Notes under the pieces: model-generated
The model's database searches: none
What the model was told of the DNA's origin: nothing
Seen by the model: the letters and a program-made list of their open reading frames with translations, nothing else
Translations under genes and position numbers: made by a program
From: Chrysopilus asiliformis
Taxonomy: Eukaryota > Arthropoda > Insecta > Diptera > Rhagionidae
Assembly (NCBI GenBank): GCA_964034945.1
Contig: OZ035962.1
Coordinates: 10,863,789-10,927,788, forward strand
Length of the DNA stretch: 64,000 nt
Direction: 5' to 3'
In this document: positions 24,132-37,100 of the stretch, one piece after another
Position numbering within the stretch: position 1 is the stretch's first letter
Layout: every line of letters starts with the position of its first letter

Positions 24132-24540
24132 AGAGTGACCATATATTTTAGAAAATTTTCCAGTTGTGTGGGGAACGAGTTGTTGGTTTGGATTTTGATG
24201 TATGGAAGACAAGTATTTTCTGAAATCATATCTATACTTTTATAGTCTCCAAACTCACTTTATCTTTAATAATTTGTGTCGATAAAGAGACAAACGGTGT
24301 TATGACACACCGTTTTCGAGAAAATCACAAAAAACTATTTCATTTATAATGGGGAGGGGGAAAGAAATGATCCGGTTTTGCCCGTTCAAAAACTTAGCCC
24401 CACACAGGTATTGTTAAACACAGGTTTCGTTGGTGTTAAACACAGGTTTTGATGTTATGTTAAACGGATTTGCGCAAAATTCAAATCTCTTTTGAATACA
24501 GCGTTGTTAAACGCAGGTTTTATTCAAAATGATTTTAAAC
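24132..24540 (+). repeat. Family B right part, split from 23280-23345
   Basis: Sequence resumes with TAGAGTGACCATATATTTTAG, then GATTTTGATGTATGGAAGAC, ACACCGTTTTCGAGAAAATC and a GGGGAGGGGGAAAG patch, all family B words. A run of CACAGGTTT direct repeats follows at 24414-24450. Confidence 0.5.
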
Positions 24541-26019
24541 TGACAGTAAATCATAACAAACTGTCAGTTAAATCACCCTAGTTTAATTTATTTGTTGACC
24601 GAATTATCATTTCGAAAAAATACCTATTTCAACTATAGGGGATATACAAATGAGTACTTAGGAGCAATTGTAGTAATCGTACTTAATTTTGCTTCGGTAC
24701 ACCACCTTGCAATCGTAAGGAAGTCGAAATTAAGTAACATATTTGTTTCTATTGAAAAGTTTGTTTCGGTTTATGAACAACCTACGAAGTATGTTTGTAA
24801 AAGATGTTTCTCTAAATAAAAATACTGACATCAGAACAAGAACTTGTAAATCGTTTAGTTTTACGCCTTCCATTAAATAGCACTCATTGCCAAAAACTGA
24901 ACACAAAACAAAACTTCCCCACCACCCTAACAAACTTAAAAGCTCATTCGCTTATCATACGACAAGCACGTGCGCTGAAGCATCTTAGCCCGTACCTCGC
25001 AACTTCAGAAGCTTCTTCACTTTCACTTTCAATCGACCGGTGGCAGACAGGTGGGTAAACAAACACAAACAATAAGAAGGCGTTAAAGCCACCGCGTTTT
25101 GTGCCGTTAGCAAAAAAAAGCTACAATGTCGGGATCGCGTAATGTTTCGCGTGTATGAGTAACCGATGTAGCATCGCAGGTGAAGATCAACAGATCAGCA
25201 TGGGATCTTCATTTAATCGTGTTGAGCTTTTCAGAGATCGATGGGTGTTGGATTGGGTGCTTCTTAAGATTGAATTCAAGATATGCAGATTAAAGATGTA
25301 TTGGACTTTGGGGGTGAATACAGAGATCTCCAGCTCACCTTTATGACCATTCTGTGATATGTTCATCATCTTAAGCTTACCATCTGAGAAGCTTAATTGA
25401 GAGTTTTTTTTTTTATTTGTTATTAACTTTTGCTTTTCGTAAAGACAACTTTTTTTATCTTTATCTCGCTCTGTATCACCATACTGGCCGATCAGCGGTG
25501 ATTTTCTGCAAAATCTGCATACTCGTTTGGTATTTTGAATTTTCAGATATATTTTTTAATTGTCTTGTTTTTACGCGTATTGGAGACGATTTTTAATACA
25601 TTTTATATCTCTGTCCCTATCACTTTAGTAGCATCTTTAATGGAAACACCTTCACCAGGTATATATAGAAAATGTTGGAGACAAGAAAATTTAGTTGGTA
25701 TCCACGTTCTGTCAAGGAATTAACTTAAAATCAACTAAGCAACTAATACTGCATATTGTGTTAAATTTTTTTTATTAAAATTTGTTTATAATTTCACGTC
25801 GATCGAATTCATTTATTGAATTTTGATGCGATAAGAAAGCTTTCAATTGGTTTATTTTTATCATATTGTAAAGCTCAACGGTTGATTTTTTTTTAAATTC
25901 TAAGTTAATTTGAGAAAAGGACTCCAGTAAAAAGTGTTACAAGTGCCACGAAAAGGATAGGAGATTTGTGATATTTGTTAAACTATTGGATATTTACGCT
26001 GTCACGATCAGTGCTCAAT
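24541..26019. other. Unique-looking DNA upstream of the candidate gene 1 start
   Basis: This stretch has fewer homopolymer runs and more mixed sequence than its neighbours, particularly 24940-25380 (CACGTGCGCTGAAG, ACCGGTGGCAGACAGGTGGG). No coding exon was recognised. Its position just before the candidate first exon at 26020 makes it a plausible promoter/enhancer region for gene 1; that is inference only. Confidence 0.3.
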
Positions 26020-26022
26020 ATG
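26020..26022 (+). other. Candidate first coding exon of gene 1 (initiator ATG only)
   Basis: TCAAT|ATG is followed immediately by a consensus splice donor GTGAGT (26023-26028). Joining this ATG in phase 0 to the acceptor at 44781 gives MRSAILLLALCAIGCQAD, a textbook signal peptide whose only missing residue was the initiator. The intron would be 18,759 bp. An alternative, ATG at 43350 encoding MENIP before GTAAGT, also keeps phase but gives a poorer signal peptide. The upstream 5' UTR limit and promoter are not clear. Confidence 0.4.
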
Positions 26023-27767
26023 GTGAGTACTTGATATTACTTGGATTTTTATAAATCATCAGAACTTTTTTTTGTAAAAAAATGCATCAAACGGATTACT
26101 TACTACCCAGGATTCGTCTATATGTAAATAACAATCTTAAGGTGTTCAAGTGCCATTTTACGAAATGATTCATAGCGGATGCACTTATGATCTTTTGGAA
26201 GCATGTGTCGCGTGCACATTCCCACTTTGATTGGCAAATTGTCACCATATTCACTCACGTTATTTTAAGACTCTTAGCATGCATAGATCGACAATCGGTG
26301 CTACTGTTTGCAAGTTACTTTGTGTATTGATAGTTATTTCAATTTGCGCCGTATCGATGAATGCCATTCACTTAATGAGAATCTTTACATTTATTAAGTA
26401 ATAAATTTATATTTTTGAATGCGTTGATAAACTAATATTAATCGATCGTCAAGTGCATCTTGTAGATATTTACCAGTTTTGTGTATTGGTTAAAAGATAA
26501 AACCAATAGAACTTGATTAATGATCAGTCTGTCCATGCGCATTGTATTTGATGATCATCATCTATATACGATCTTGAACTAAATGAATACCTGAAAGATA
26601 CATTTTTTTCATAAAGATTTTCTTTTTGTTTTCGTTTAATTCAAAAAGGTTTAACACTTTTCTTTATAAAATGTGCATCCCTAATGAGTTTTTTTTTTAT
26701 AATTTTGATTGTTTTTGATGACGTCCGAAATGGTCAAACGAAGTTAATTTAATTTTTGCATAAGGTCAAGGATATGTTATTCGCTTTATACAAAAATATA
26801 CATCAAGAAATTTCGAAGACTTTTACGATTTTGTCGCTTTATATTTTTTTTTTTTTTTTGCAAGACAAATTCCAAAATTAGATCAATTCTATTCCGCATA
26901 CCATCACGAATTGATAGAATTCCAAATCAATACAAAAACAAACGATTTTTTCAATCTCGTTGACATTTTCAAATCATCTTAATTTATTTTAATCAATCTA
27001 TGGCGGTTGACAAGTTGTGTAATCGGTATCATTGATTTGATTAGTTTTCGATGGTTTGTGGCTAAACTAGTTTTTTTTTGTCTTAAATGATAAACATTTC
27101 AAGGAAAATTGAGATGCGGTAGTCTCGCTACGTTGATTAGAGTGTAACGCGATTAAGCGTTGATTTCGACAGATTGAAGAGGCCATCAATGGTTAACTAT
27201 GAGTATCAGTCAATCAAATATTTTAATAAGAATGTCACGGTGTAGTCGAAGATGAATGGTAACAAATATTGCATTGACCTGTGTTTTATTGGATAAAATT
27301 TTGAGCTAATGAAGCTAAAATTTATAGTTGGGCTTTCTTAACCTTAAATGGAATACTAATTCATTAAATCTATGAAACTATCAAGGAAAAAACAGCAATA
27401 TATTTTTATTATGGATGACGTTTTGTAATTCGTTTATAAACATATCCTATTTGTACAACTAATATATCATATTAGACGTTTATTTGTACTACCGTTTTTT
27501 TGGCATTTTATGAAAATATATTTCTTGATTTTTTGATTCTCTAAGTTTTTTTTAATTTCAGTTGGATAACTTTTTTTACATGAAAAATATCTATTTGTAG
27601 ATATTGGGAGGGTTTTTTAAACATTTTCGGCAGGCGGTTTTAAACAAGTGACTGCTTTCTAAACATTTGTAAGGTTTTCTAAATATTCGTAATAGTTTTC
27701 TAGACATTTGGTGGGTTTTCTTAACAATTGCAGGATTTTCTAAGCATTTTAAGAGATTTTACCCCTA
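26023..27767. other. Probable gene 1 intron, left part
   Basis: No exon recognised. Segments near 26260-26580 and 26900-27250 are rich in GATC/TGATCA words and poor in the dispersed families, so they may hold regulatory sites. A degenerate ~28-bp tandem based on GGTTTTCTAAACATTTG lies at about 27610-27755. Confidence 0.35.
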
Positions 27768-28108
27768 CAGTACACCCTCGATATACTGAACTGAAAAAAA
27801 ACCAAAGCTTTTTAGAACATCGAATTGTTCACTATAATGAGAGCTGAATAAAACACCATATAATGTCTTGTGTTAGATATAAATATAAGTTCCATTAAAA
27901 TTTGTATCTTAACTCCTTATCGTATTTTCGTTAGTTTAAGTTCTTATCATATTGCAGGTATTTTTACATTTTTCTAAATTTTTTTCACTTCTTCAGGCAC
28001 TAAAAAAATTTGTTTTTTGGATCTTTAGAGACTCCAATATTTTAAAAATGGTATTCAATATATCGAGATTTCACTGTATTGGATGTTCACTATATCGAGC
28101 TTGCACTG
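27768..28108. mobile_element. pogo/Tigger-type MITE
   Basis: Ends are CAGTACACCCTCGATATACT on the left and, inverted, CAGTGCAAGCTCGATATAGT on the right, flanked by TA (27766-27767 and 28109-28110). The CAGT start, the CTCGATATA core and the TA duplication are typical of pogo/Tigger members of the Tc1/mariner group. A second CTCGATATATTGAA-type site lies internal to the right end. At 341 bp it has no transposase. Confidence 0.7.
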
Positions 28109-30789
28109 TATCTCAGTTTAACTAATTTTCGAAAATCAAGCAATTTTCGAAAATGTTTTGCTCAAATTTTAATCGAAAATATACGTGGTTATTATCCTAC
28201 GCGACTACCGTTTCACAAGTTTGACAAATCCAAAAAAAAAATCCGGTGAATTTTAGGCGTCTAATTTCATTTTACAGCCCTATATACCTATGTCCACTGC
28301 CCTGTTATGCCAATCACTGATAGATTTAAAAAAAGCCTACTATTTTTGATTAGCCTGAAAGCAGCATGGCAAAACTTGCTCTCCATATGAAATAGTTGCC
28401 ATTAAATCAAGTTAACAGGTTCTTTTTATATGAAAAAAATCTATTTAATATTTTAAACCATGTACTAAGGGGCCAATTTTTGCCGTTTCGAACCCCCTCC
28501 CCCCTTATTACTTTTTTTACATGAAAAATGTAAAATTTCTCCTCTAAATTTGTGACGTATTTTATAAACTGTCCTAACTGTGTGACGTATTTTATGGACA
28601 GCACAAGCTCAATGATTCACGTAAAAAAATGTTGTACAAGAATCCGCCACTTTTTAGGTAAATCTCTTGCAAATATATTACCGAATATTTAAAAAAATGC
28701 CTTAGCTTTGAAAACCTATTAGTTGTATTTGGATAAAGAAAATTGCAAAGGAATATCAAGGTTTGTCTATAATTGTTTGGAGTAATATTAGAATCAAACT
28801 TACACAAGTCAACGACTCAAATTCCGCTCAATGTTCTCTTGGGGACTATTAACCTCATTTCAAAAAACATCCCCGTCGACAAAAAATGTAGAAACATACA
28901 AAGGGTGACAAATTACGTAGCATTAATCGTAGGTTAACACCCCAATCCCGAAGTTTCTATGAGAATAAAATTTTAAAAACACATTTCTTGGGGACAAAAT
29001 CAACTTCAAGAAATATTAGAAAGACTAATCGTTGTTAAAACTTCACACATATTTGTTGTTGGATTAGAAACTTTGCAGAAAAAAAATCTATCAAATAAAA
29101 GCCACCATGAAGACCACCTATGTGAATAGAATGACCAAAAATTGACATAGTACGTCCAAACATTGATTAAAATTACATCGCGCGACTTCATCAAAATGAA
29201 GGCTATCATTATATTCCATCAACATATCATCACCCAATCGGGTGGCCATCTGATACTTTTAGCGATACGATCATTAAACAAATTATTTTTTTAGGGGAAA
29301 AAATTATCTACCAACAATCATTTCCTAAGTAAATTAAAAATTTGATTAATTATGTTTAAGCAGACAAATTTTGTGCAAATTTTGTGCAAAAATTCCTTCT
29401 TTGAGCACACGCTAAACTGATCTTGAATAAAGACATCGATCAGCGGGTATTGATTTTTGAACACATCCGCGATGTCGTGTAGATCACTGATGATCTGCGT
29501 CACTTTTCAATCGACCTGCGTGGAATGTTAAGTCAAGAATGCGTTTAAATGTTACAGGTATAACAACAGGTAACACTCGCACATGATCGACATAGAATTC
29601 TAATGATCCGTCGGAATTCTTTTTGATGCGGTACGAATCAATCATTTTAGTATTGACCGCATGACATGTTTGAGTTAATCTGATAAAACTGAAGAAAAGA
29701 ACAAAATCTTTATCAGTTATACTAAATTCAATACATATTAAAAAATTAATCGCGTGTGAAATCTGATTAGATCACACATTGGCCTCCATAGAGAACTGTT
29801 TTTTTCTTTATTTTTTGATCTTCACAAATTTTTTTTAATTTTAACATGAAAGATTCATGACTGATCGTCATTATTGAACAAAAATATGTTAATATGTTAG
29901 ATTTATGTTTAAATTTTTATTTCTTTTTTTTCTTTTCTCTCCTTCGATACCAACTTTCCGCAATATGATGAGTGGCTTCTTCATTTTTTCCATGCACGTT
30001 TGAAACTAGTTTGCAAGAAATTCTGCTGGTAGCTTAAATACCCGGAAAATTGAGATTTCAAGATTAACTTCTATGCATTTAGCTTCAAGTTATGAAGTTG
30101 GGCATTAATTTCCTATCACTGATATTAGATAAATTACAAAATTTAAATCCGTCGACGGGTAGTATTTGACATAAATATTGGTTAATTATAGACTTGAGGA
30201 ATTGGACATTAATCGATTGGCTTATTAAAATCTAAGAAAAGTCCTTGGTAGAAAATAGTGCCGACCATCTTTCATTTAACAATTGATCTGGCTTCGAAAT
30301 CGGAAATGTTTGAAGTGCTGACAGATTATTGGCCAACCGAATGTTTCTTTGTTTTATCAAATTTAAAGAAAACTTTCAAGTTGTAAAAAAATTTCCCAGC
30401 ATTATTTTCGGGTAATCTTTAAATTAACAATAAAAATTGGTGAGAAAAAAAAATTTGCTTTGAAATCGACCTGCGGCACGACGCGTCTTAATTGATATTT
30501 AGAAGGAAGTTAGCGTAATGGTATTTTGAAAGAGCACCGAAATTGGATTTGATCAACAAAATTGTTATATAAAAAATTGAGAAATTGAATCTGATTCAAA
30601 TATTCACTGAATATTTCTTGAAATGTTGGTAAATAGGTTTGCTTTGATAAACAAAATTGGAATTTCATATCAGTCTATTTTTGGCACCACAAAAGCTATT
30701 GTAGAAAGAAAGCTTTTTCCGCCCCGGCATACATATATAATTATTCAATTTTGGGCTATAATTTAGTTAGCACTAAATAAGGACTTCTA
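28109..30789. other. Probable gene 1 intron, no exon recognised
   Basis: An end of the GGCTGTCCATAAAATACG family lies inverted at about 28577-28601, with a duplicate TGTGACGTATTTTAT just before it (28552-28566). The part 29200-29700 is mixed-sequence, GATC-rich and free of the dispersed families. Nothing else is supported. Confidence 0.35.
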
Positions 30790-30962
30790 AATTTGCAAAA
30801 CATAGGCTCTCACTTGACCAGGGGTTGCTGTAAATCAATTTTTTTGCGCCTGCGGCGCATTTTTTTCAAGGAGTTTTTATCCAAAGTACATATGTTTTAA
30901 TAATTTTCACCTGCGGCGTATTTCTCTTTATTGATATTTTCAAAATTTCAGTTACAATTATA
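30790..30962. repeat. Fragment of the CGCCTGCGGCGCAT repeat family
   Basis: GACCAGGGGTTGCTGTAAAT is followed by CGCCTGCGGCGCAT (30847) and ACCTGCGGCGTATT (30909), then TTTCAGTTACAATTATAAAT. The order matches 7640-7800. An isolated CCTGCGGCACGACGCG also occurs at 30471. Confidence 0.5.
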
Positions 30963-32486
30963 AATAAAATAAGAACAGGCCCAACAAAACACTTCTTATG
31001 TAAGAATAAGTTGAATGACTCGATTTTCGAAACTGATTCTAAAAAAAACCAATCCTCAAAAATATTTTTATTACTTCTGCAAATTAATGTACGTCTATTA
31101 AAATCAGGTTTACAAACCAAATAATTTTCACCTATTTTTTAAATTGTTCACAATAAACCTTAGCAGTAAAAATTCTGAATAATTTAAAGAGTAATTAATT
31201 TACGGTATAAAGTGATTTCTCAGCCTCAACGGTTCGCTAGATAAATATAAAAGATACATTTGACATTTTCCCATAACAGAACATTTTTATTTTATAACGA
31301 TTTCAAATACATTCGAAAACAATTTAAACATTTTAAATCGAACTAAAATGCCTCCAGTAGTGATAGAAATACAAGGTGATTGCCTTCGGATTGTAGATTT
31401 ATTAGATGAGTTAAGTTAATTAAAATTAATATAATTTAATACTTCTCACTATAAACTGCTATTTTAACACTTAAAAGCATTGAACTTTTTTTAAACAAAC
31501 AATTTAATAGAGATTATCAAAATCTTCTAGAAGGTAACAACTTTGACTGCTAATTTAGCATATTGAAAGTTCAAATGATGATAAGTTTGGTATTAAAGAA
31601 AACTAGTTGAAAATATTTTTTTTGTGTACATAAAAATAATTTAAAATTTTGATTTTTTTAAACAGAATTAATCAGCATTTATGAAAGAATCGTTTTTTAA
31701 ATGCTACAATTATCTTTCACCATAAATTATATTTATAAAAATATTAATCTTGTCAAAATAAAACAAATAAAATCGATTTTTTTCCGAAAAAAAAATGTGT
31801 TCCATCGTTTCTTGTAAACCTGATATCCAAAAACCGGGCAGGTTTAAGAACAGGATTTTTTTTAATCATTTGACATTTCAACCGATCGAAACAAAAGTTC
31901 AAAAAAAAATTATACCAGGATAAATCTTTTAACAAAAATTAATTTTTTTTAGAATTAAATTTCACTTTTCACCAAATAAAAATTCAATAACAGGTTAATA
32001 AAACATAGAAAAAAAAATGTTTTAAGTGATCTTGGGCTATAAATTCTGATCTTGTCCTTCCACCCAATACGAAACGACCAGACATCGCCAGACCGCGAAA
32101 TTCAAATTATTGGCAGTTAAAAAATTTAAAAGAAAATATCCGAGAAAGAAAAATGAAAACAGCATTTCGACCAGACGACGACTTTCAGATGGTGGCAAAA
32201 TTGATTTTAATCAACCAGGTTACAAATGCAGCCACAAAAGATGCCATCTCGACATGTAGCACAAAATCGGCGAAATCCGACTTCATATGGAAGGTGACCT
32301 CTATGCTATTTATGGTGTACACATTGCAAAAGTTATACAACTTTATATTGCAGACAGCTGAATATATTCATTCACTTTTGATTCGATTCAGGTGAAAATC
32401 TACCAACTGACTTAGTTTCGTAAAAAAACATTTTATCCAACTGTCCCGGTAATCAAGTATTTTGTGAAAAGTGGCCCATTTTTTTT
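30963..32486. other. Probable gene 1 intron with a speculative small reading frame
   Basis: A consensus TATAAAAG at about 31248 lies ~100 bp before an ATG (31348) in a fair context, which opens a 23-codon frame ending at 31419. A second open frame at 32153-32395 (80 codons) has an ordinary amino-acid mix but no recognised motif. Neither is called a gene. Confidence 0.25.
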
Positions 32487-32570
32487 TGCAATTTTAAGCA
32501 ACCTTATTGGGTAGGGTGAACTTAAAGGCAATGAAACCCTACCCAATAAGGTTGCCTAAAGTAGCAAAAA
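32487..32570. ncRNA. Stem-loop of pre-miRNA-like size, or a tiny foldback
   Basis: CAACCTTATTGGGTAGGGT (32499-32517) is followed after an 18-base loop by its exact reverse complement (32536-32554). Weaker pairing extends the stem by about 11 more bases (GCAATTTTAAG with CCTAAAGTAGC). A ~30-bp stem with an 18-base loop is within the range of an animal miRNA precursor. It could equally be a short inverted-repeat element; no target duplication was found. Confidence 0.3.
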
Positions 32571-33804
32571 AACAAAAAAAAAACCCCGAGCCATATATAC
32601 AGATTTCGGCCCCTCCGTGAAACATTTTTGTGGGATTGATAAAAAAATTGTTCAAAAGAAGGCATAAAAAGCTTTTATCTTTACAGGATATTCGGCCAAA
32701 AAAATCCAAAATTTGTCATCAGATTCGTCTTCAGCGGCCGCAAAAAATCCTTACTAGAAATCAGAAATTATCAAAGAAAAGACGTAGATTTTTCTGAGAA
32801 AAAATTTTCGAGAATACTGGATCAAAATTCCTCTATCGATTCAGAAGATAGCAGGAAAGGGGACCAAAGGCAAGGGGTCAAATTGATTTTTATCAATTTT
32901 CCTTATTAGGATTCTCTTTCATGGAACAAGCCGTGCAATTGTGAAAATCAAAACTTCGTCCATTTAAATATATAGAACTAAAGCAGCTTCGCAGTCGTCT
33001 GACTCTGCCCAACTTGCAGGGAAACGAGTGGGATAGATTTTAGTGGACGAAACTACCTCTCTAATAATGAAAAACCGATCCTGATCTCTTCAGAATTACG
33101 GGAAATAGCAGGAGAGGGGTTAATAGAGAGGAAGGGATAGATATTAGTAAACGAAAATTTTTCCTTTAAGTACTTCTAAAATGCATTCTAGTTAATATAT
33201 TTTTTTCTTTTACAAACTGTACCTGCTCAGTATTTTTGCGTTATTTTACCTCACAAAAAAAAAACAATTGATCATCTGTTGCAAGTTCAATTCAAAATCT
33301 TCCCACGACCTAATCTTGAATTTGAAATCCCCCGCCTTGTTTAAACAAATCTACCATCTTTCCATCTTTTATGAATCTGATAATTGTTATGTTAACTTCG
33401 AGTTGCAAGATCAATTTTCATATTAAACACGAAAGACAGTAGAAGTGAAGAAAAATGCTAGGATGTCGTGCCCCATAATCGAAGTGAGACATGTCGGATT
33501 AAGATGCGCTCTAACCTACGCCGCCGTCATCGTAGATGGCTGAGAAGATTTTTCACCCATTTGACAAGACATCAGGTTAGGCAAATTAAGAAACCATCAA
33601 CATGACAGCGAATAAAGCTTTAAATTAATTAAATTTTTTCACCAGTTCTCTTTTTTATGTTTTTCGTAAACATTTTTGTCTAAAAGCGCTTTGCGATTAC
33701 AGTTTAGCTTTCTTAACAGAAGAAAAATTATAAATTGTTAAAAAGAAGGCATAAAAAATACAAAATGAATGGAACTATGCTGCCGGTACTGTTGTAATAG
33801 CAAA
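32571..33804. other. Probable gene 1 intron, nothing recognised
   Basis: No gene, element ends or arrays were seen. Confidence 0.35.
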
Positions 33805-34044
33805 CTATGCTTTAATGTTGGGGTCAAACGCCACCGGAGAATGACTCCATTTAGCCAGAAGTGTCTTCAAAATGAATGGCTCTTCAATTCCATCCTGAAG
33901 CACCCTTGCATAAAATTGAAGTTTTGAATTAGAAATTTCTTCAGATTTTTGTTTGTTGTTATTTTTGTTGTTATTTTTGTTGTTGTTGTAAATTATGTGG
34001 TGGAGTGATCGATGGGATCGTGATACTAGCGCATTATTTATCAC
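33805..34044 (-). CDS. Possible protein fragment, unrecognised
   Basis: A 79-codon minus-strand frame contains an Asn/Lys run made by AACAAC/AAAATAAC repeats (about residues 19-32). The following ~47 residues (EEISNSKLQFYARVLQDG, then EEPFILKTLLAKWSHSPV) have a more protein-like composition and codon pattern than other AT-rich frames here. No family was recognised, and no splice signals or promoter were established. It may be the end of an exon, a retrocopy fragment or chance. It lies inside the presumed long intron of gene 1. Confidence 0.2.
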   Translation of the reverse strand: MINNALVSRSHRSLHHIIYNNNKNNNKNNNKQKSEEISNSKLQFYARVLQDGIEEPFILKTLLAKWSHSPVAFDPNIKA

Positions 34045-34819
34045 GCTTTAGGGGTAATTAATGATTAGTCAAAATTGCAATTATTTTATACAGCAGCTAT
34101 TTGTCTTGATAATAGTTTTGCGATTGGCTACCAATGGAGGATACTAAAATTAACATAAAGTACTAAAATGCTGAGGTTAAACTTAAAAAAAAAAACAATT
34201 GTTTGTGAAATATTTTGCCGCAATTTCAAAAGATGTCCTACATATTTTTATATGGAAATATTGCAGTCATCTTGAAAATGATGAAATTTAAAATACTTTC
34301 TATTTTTTATATAATAAAAATTATCTTTTTGCCTAAAAAATAAGTTTTTTCGTGGGTATTCTTGTTATACAAAATATTTCGGGATTTTTTTTTATTTTCC
34401 TATCCAAATATTCCTAAAATATTCGTATATCAACATAACGACTATTACTATATAACAATAATTCTTATTCCACTTCAATTTTTTTTAATTAAAGCTTTGT
34501 AACCTTCAAATGAAAACCGAATGAATCCAACACATGTTTCAGATTTTCATTTAACTCAAGCGTTTTTTAGAAATTCTGTAATGACCTTGAAATCCTCTTT
34601 AGGGTACCAGAAAGTATGTTTTTTTTTCACTAAGCTGTCTGTTTGTCTGTTCGCTTAAAACTCGAGAACCACTTCTTCAGGGAAACTTACTCAAGAACCA
34701 CTTCTTCAGGATGAAACTTTCAGGGAAACTTACCAGCATTAATGACGGTCAAGGGCAGAGCCCTTAGTTTTATATAAAATAGTACTTTGCTTGAAGAAAA
34801 ACCAAGGAAAAGTTACTAA
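34045..34819. other. Probable gene 1 intron
   Basis: The only structure noted is a local duplication of GAACCACTTCTTCAGG at about 34668-34711. Confidence 0.35.
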
Positions 34820-35355
34820 GAAATATAGGCCGCAGGCGAATTTTTTTTAAACAGATGCAATTATTTAAATTAAGAGCTACACAGTCCCAAGCAAACATTA
34901 ACTAAATTTTTCGCGTTCTTTACATTCCACAAACAATAGCAATAGAAAAGAAATCTGCCGCAAATCAAATCTTTGGAAATGCGCCGCGGACGAAAAAAAT
35001 GTGATTTACAACCCCAGCTGAAGTAGAGTAGTTTTTTTCATAATTAGTGATCGTGTCTTCTGGCGTTTTATAAATGATGTCATCATCAACGAAGTAACAA
35101 CCGGAGGATGGTATGAGGCTTCCTAACAAAGATTTCTACACAACCCGGTCCTGCGCCGCTGTCATCTGTGTCGCTCCACCTGAGGCAGGGCTTGCTCAGG
35201 CTTCCAATAAGTTTGTCCCATAGACTTTTTCGGCGGGGTCTTCCTCACTCATTTGAGTCAAATTCCCTAACCGCTTTAACATATGGAGCCTGTTTTCCGG
35301 ACAACATGCATAAATCGGCGTAGTCTCGGCCATTCCGGGACGCATGGTCACCCTA
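34820..35355. mobile_element. Fragment of the TAGGGTGACC element family
   Basis: The right end GGGACGCATGGTCACCCTA matches the right terminus of the 5366-6034 element, and the AAGAGCTACACAGTCCCAAG segment matches its interior. Inverted CGCAGGCG (34830) and GCGCCGCGGACG (34981) are the family's GC-rich words. The left terminus was not found. A GC-richer internal stretch (35090-35240) is not shared with the other copies and is unexplained. Confidence 0.5.
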
Positions 35356-36649
35356 AATGTAGCACGATTGAGCAGAATCTACAATAAATCTTCCCACAAT
35401 TCTACATACTAGAAAAGAACATTTAGAATTAAGAAACGGCTGTTAAGCAATGAGATCTAAAATTATCTATAATAATCTATCGAACCCATATTCATATTAC
35501 TAGCTATATTTTTATATAAACTCTATAAGATTCAGTTGAATATCAGACCTGTTTGACCACTTAGTAAGGTTAACTTAGTCACTCCATTCACTAAGTTAGC
35601 AAGATAGTAACTCACTAAATGGACAATTTTACACGGTATATCGTTGAAACTTAAAGTTCATTCGATTAACAGAAATCGAAAGTGTTGCCTTAAATTACGG
35701 CAATTAGTGTGACTTGGAGCTCATCTTTACAAATAAATTGTCAGTAAATTGTGTTATGTTAATTATGGCATTCGATATTCGTATGAATATGGAAAAGTCC
35801 ATCATTAATCGCTCTGAGCCAAACCATCATGATGGAAAATCGAAAACATTAAGAAATATTTAATAATAAATTGCAATATTATCTAAAAACTATCGCAAAA
35901 GAGTAAAATTTACCATCAAATGTTGTGCAATTCAACCCGAACGAGAGTCAATTAGATTTTATCTGTCGGCAATAAAATGTTTTGATACGAATTTTTTTTT
36001 TATCGAAACGGGTCCAAATGTGGAAAATGGTCTATCAGAAATACCGACAAATGTTGTCCAAATTACATAAATCAATCTAATTTTAAAAGAAACCAACCTA
36101 ACTCATTCGCACGTAGAGAAGAAACGACATTTTCAGCCAGTCAAGGTTACTATGGTAAATCCATAAAAATTGTACAGCCAACAAACATCTTTTTTTTATT
36201 AATTCAAACATAAATTTATACACAAACTAGAAATACACTATATTTAAATAAATCACATTAATTTTACGGTTAAACAGTAAAATTTTGAAAGGGCAAGGTC
36301 TTGAGTCTTTTGCCGAAATGGTGTTATTTAAGAATAAGTTTAACTGAGGTGGTATACTTCTCATTATATATTAACAAAAATACTCGTTAAATAAATTTAT
36401 TTAGAAGATTTTTATTTTAAAAAAACACTATTAAGCAACAGCATAAAATACCATGCCGAAAATAATTTAATTAGGAAATCAAACCTGTTAAAATTAAGTT
36501 TTCAAGGTAAAAATTATTCATCAAGTCACCGATATTATTTGATTCAAAATGTTTCATTGCCTTTGAGATCCTGTTAATTTTTTTAATTATTAGTATACTC
36601 TATATGCGAATCATTAGTAGTATTTAGTAACCGTTTGTAAGACATCGAC
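35356..36649. other. Probable gene 1 intron, nothing recognised
   Basis: AT-rich, no convincing gene or element boundary. Confidence 0.35.
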
Positions 36650-37100
36650 CAATCTTAGGACACAAAAATGAACTACACCAGAGTGTTTGGTATGACAAAA
36701 GATTTTGATTTCCTCATGTCCGTCCGTCGATCCGTCTGTCTAAAAAAAACTATTTTCTCGATGATGGTTAGTCGCATTGAAAAATTTATAAAGGTAAAAT
36801 GTGTTTAGAATAGGAGTTTACGTAACTCATACATACATTAAAATTCAGTCTTCCCTCCCCCACACAAATGCAATAGTTTTTTGCGATTTTCTCGAAAACG
36901 GTGCATCGTATCGAATAAATTATGAAGATGAAATATATTTAAAATATGATTTTACATAACCGTTCAATACATCAAAATCTAATCGGACCAACCCTTTCCT
37001 CTCTCTCTCTCTCTATCTCTATCACATACAAATGGATAGTGTAGTTAAAATTTTGTCTGTCTCATAAAGAGTATTAGACGATTATGTTCTTTATACCTTT
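36650..37100 (-). repeat. Dispersed family B/B' copy, inverted
   Basis: It opens with ACACAAAAATGAACTACACC and a GTCCGTCCGTCGATCC microsatellite, then two degenerate ~150-bp subunits with CTCGAAAACGGTGCATCG and C/T-rich patches (36844-36866; a CTCTCTCTCTCTCT run near 37001). It ends near AAGAGTATTAGACGATTATG. This is the reverse of the 19.44- and 53.86-kb copies. Confidence 0.55.
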
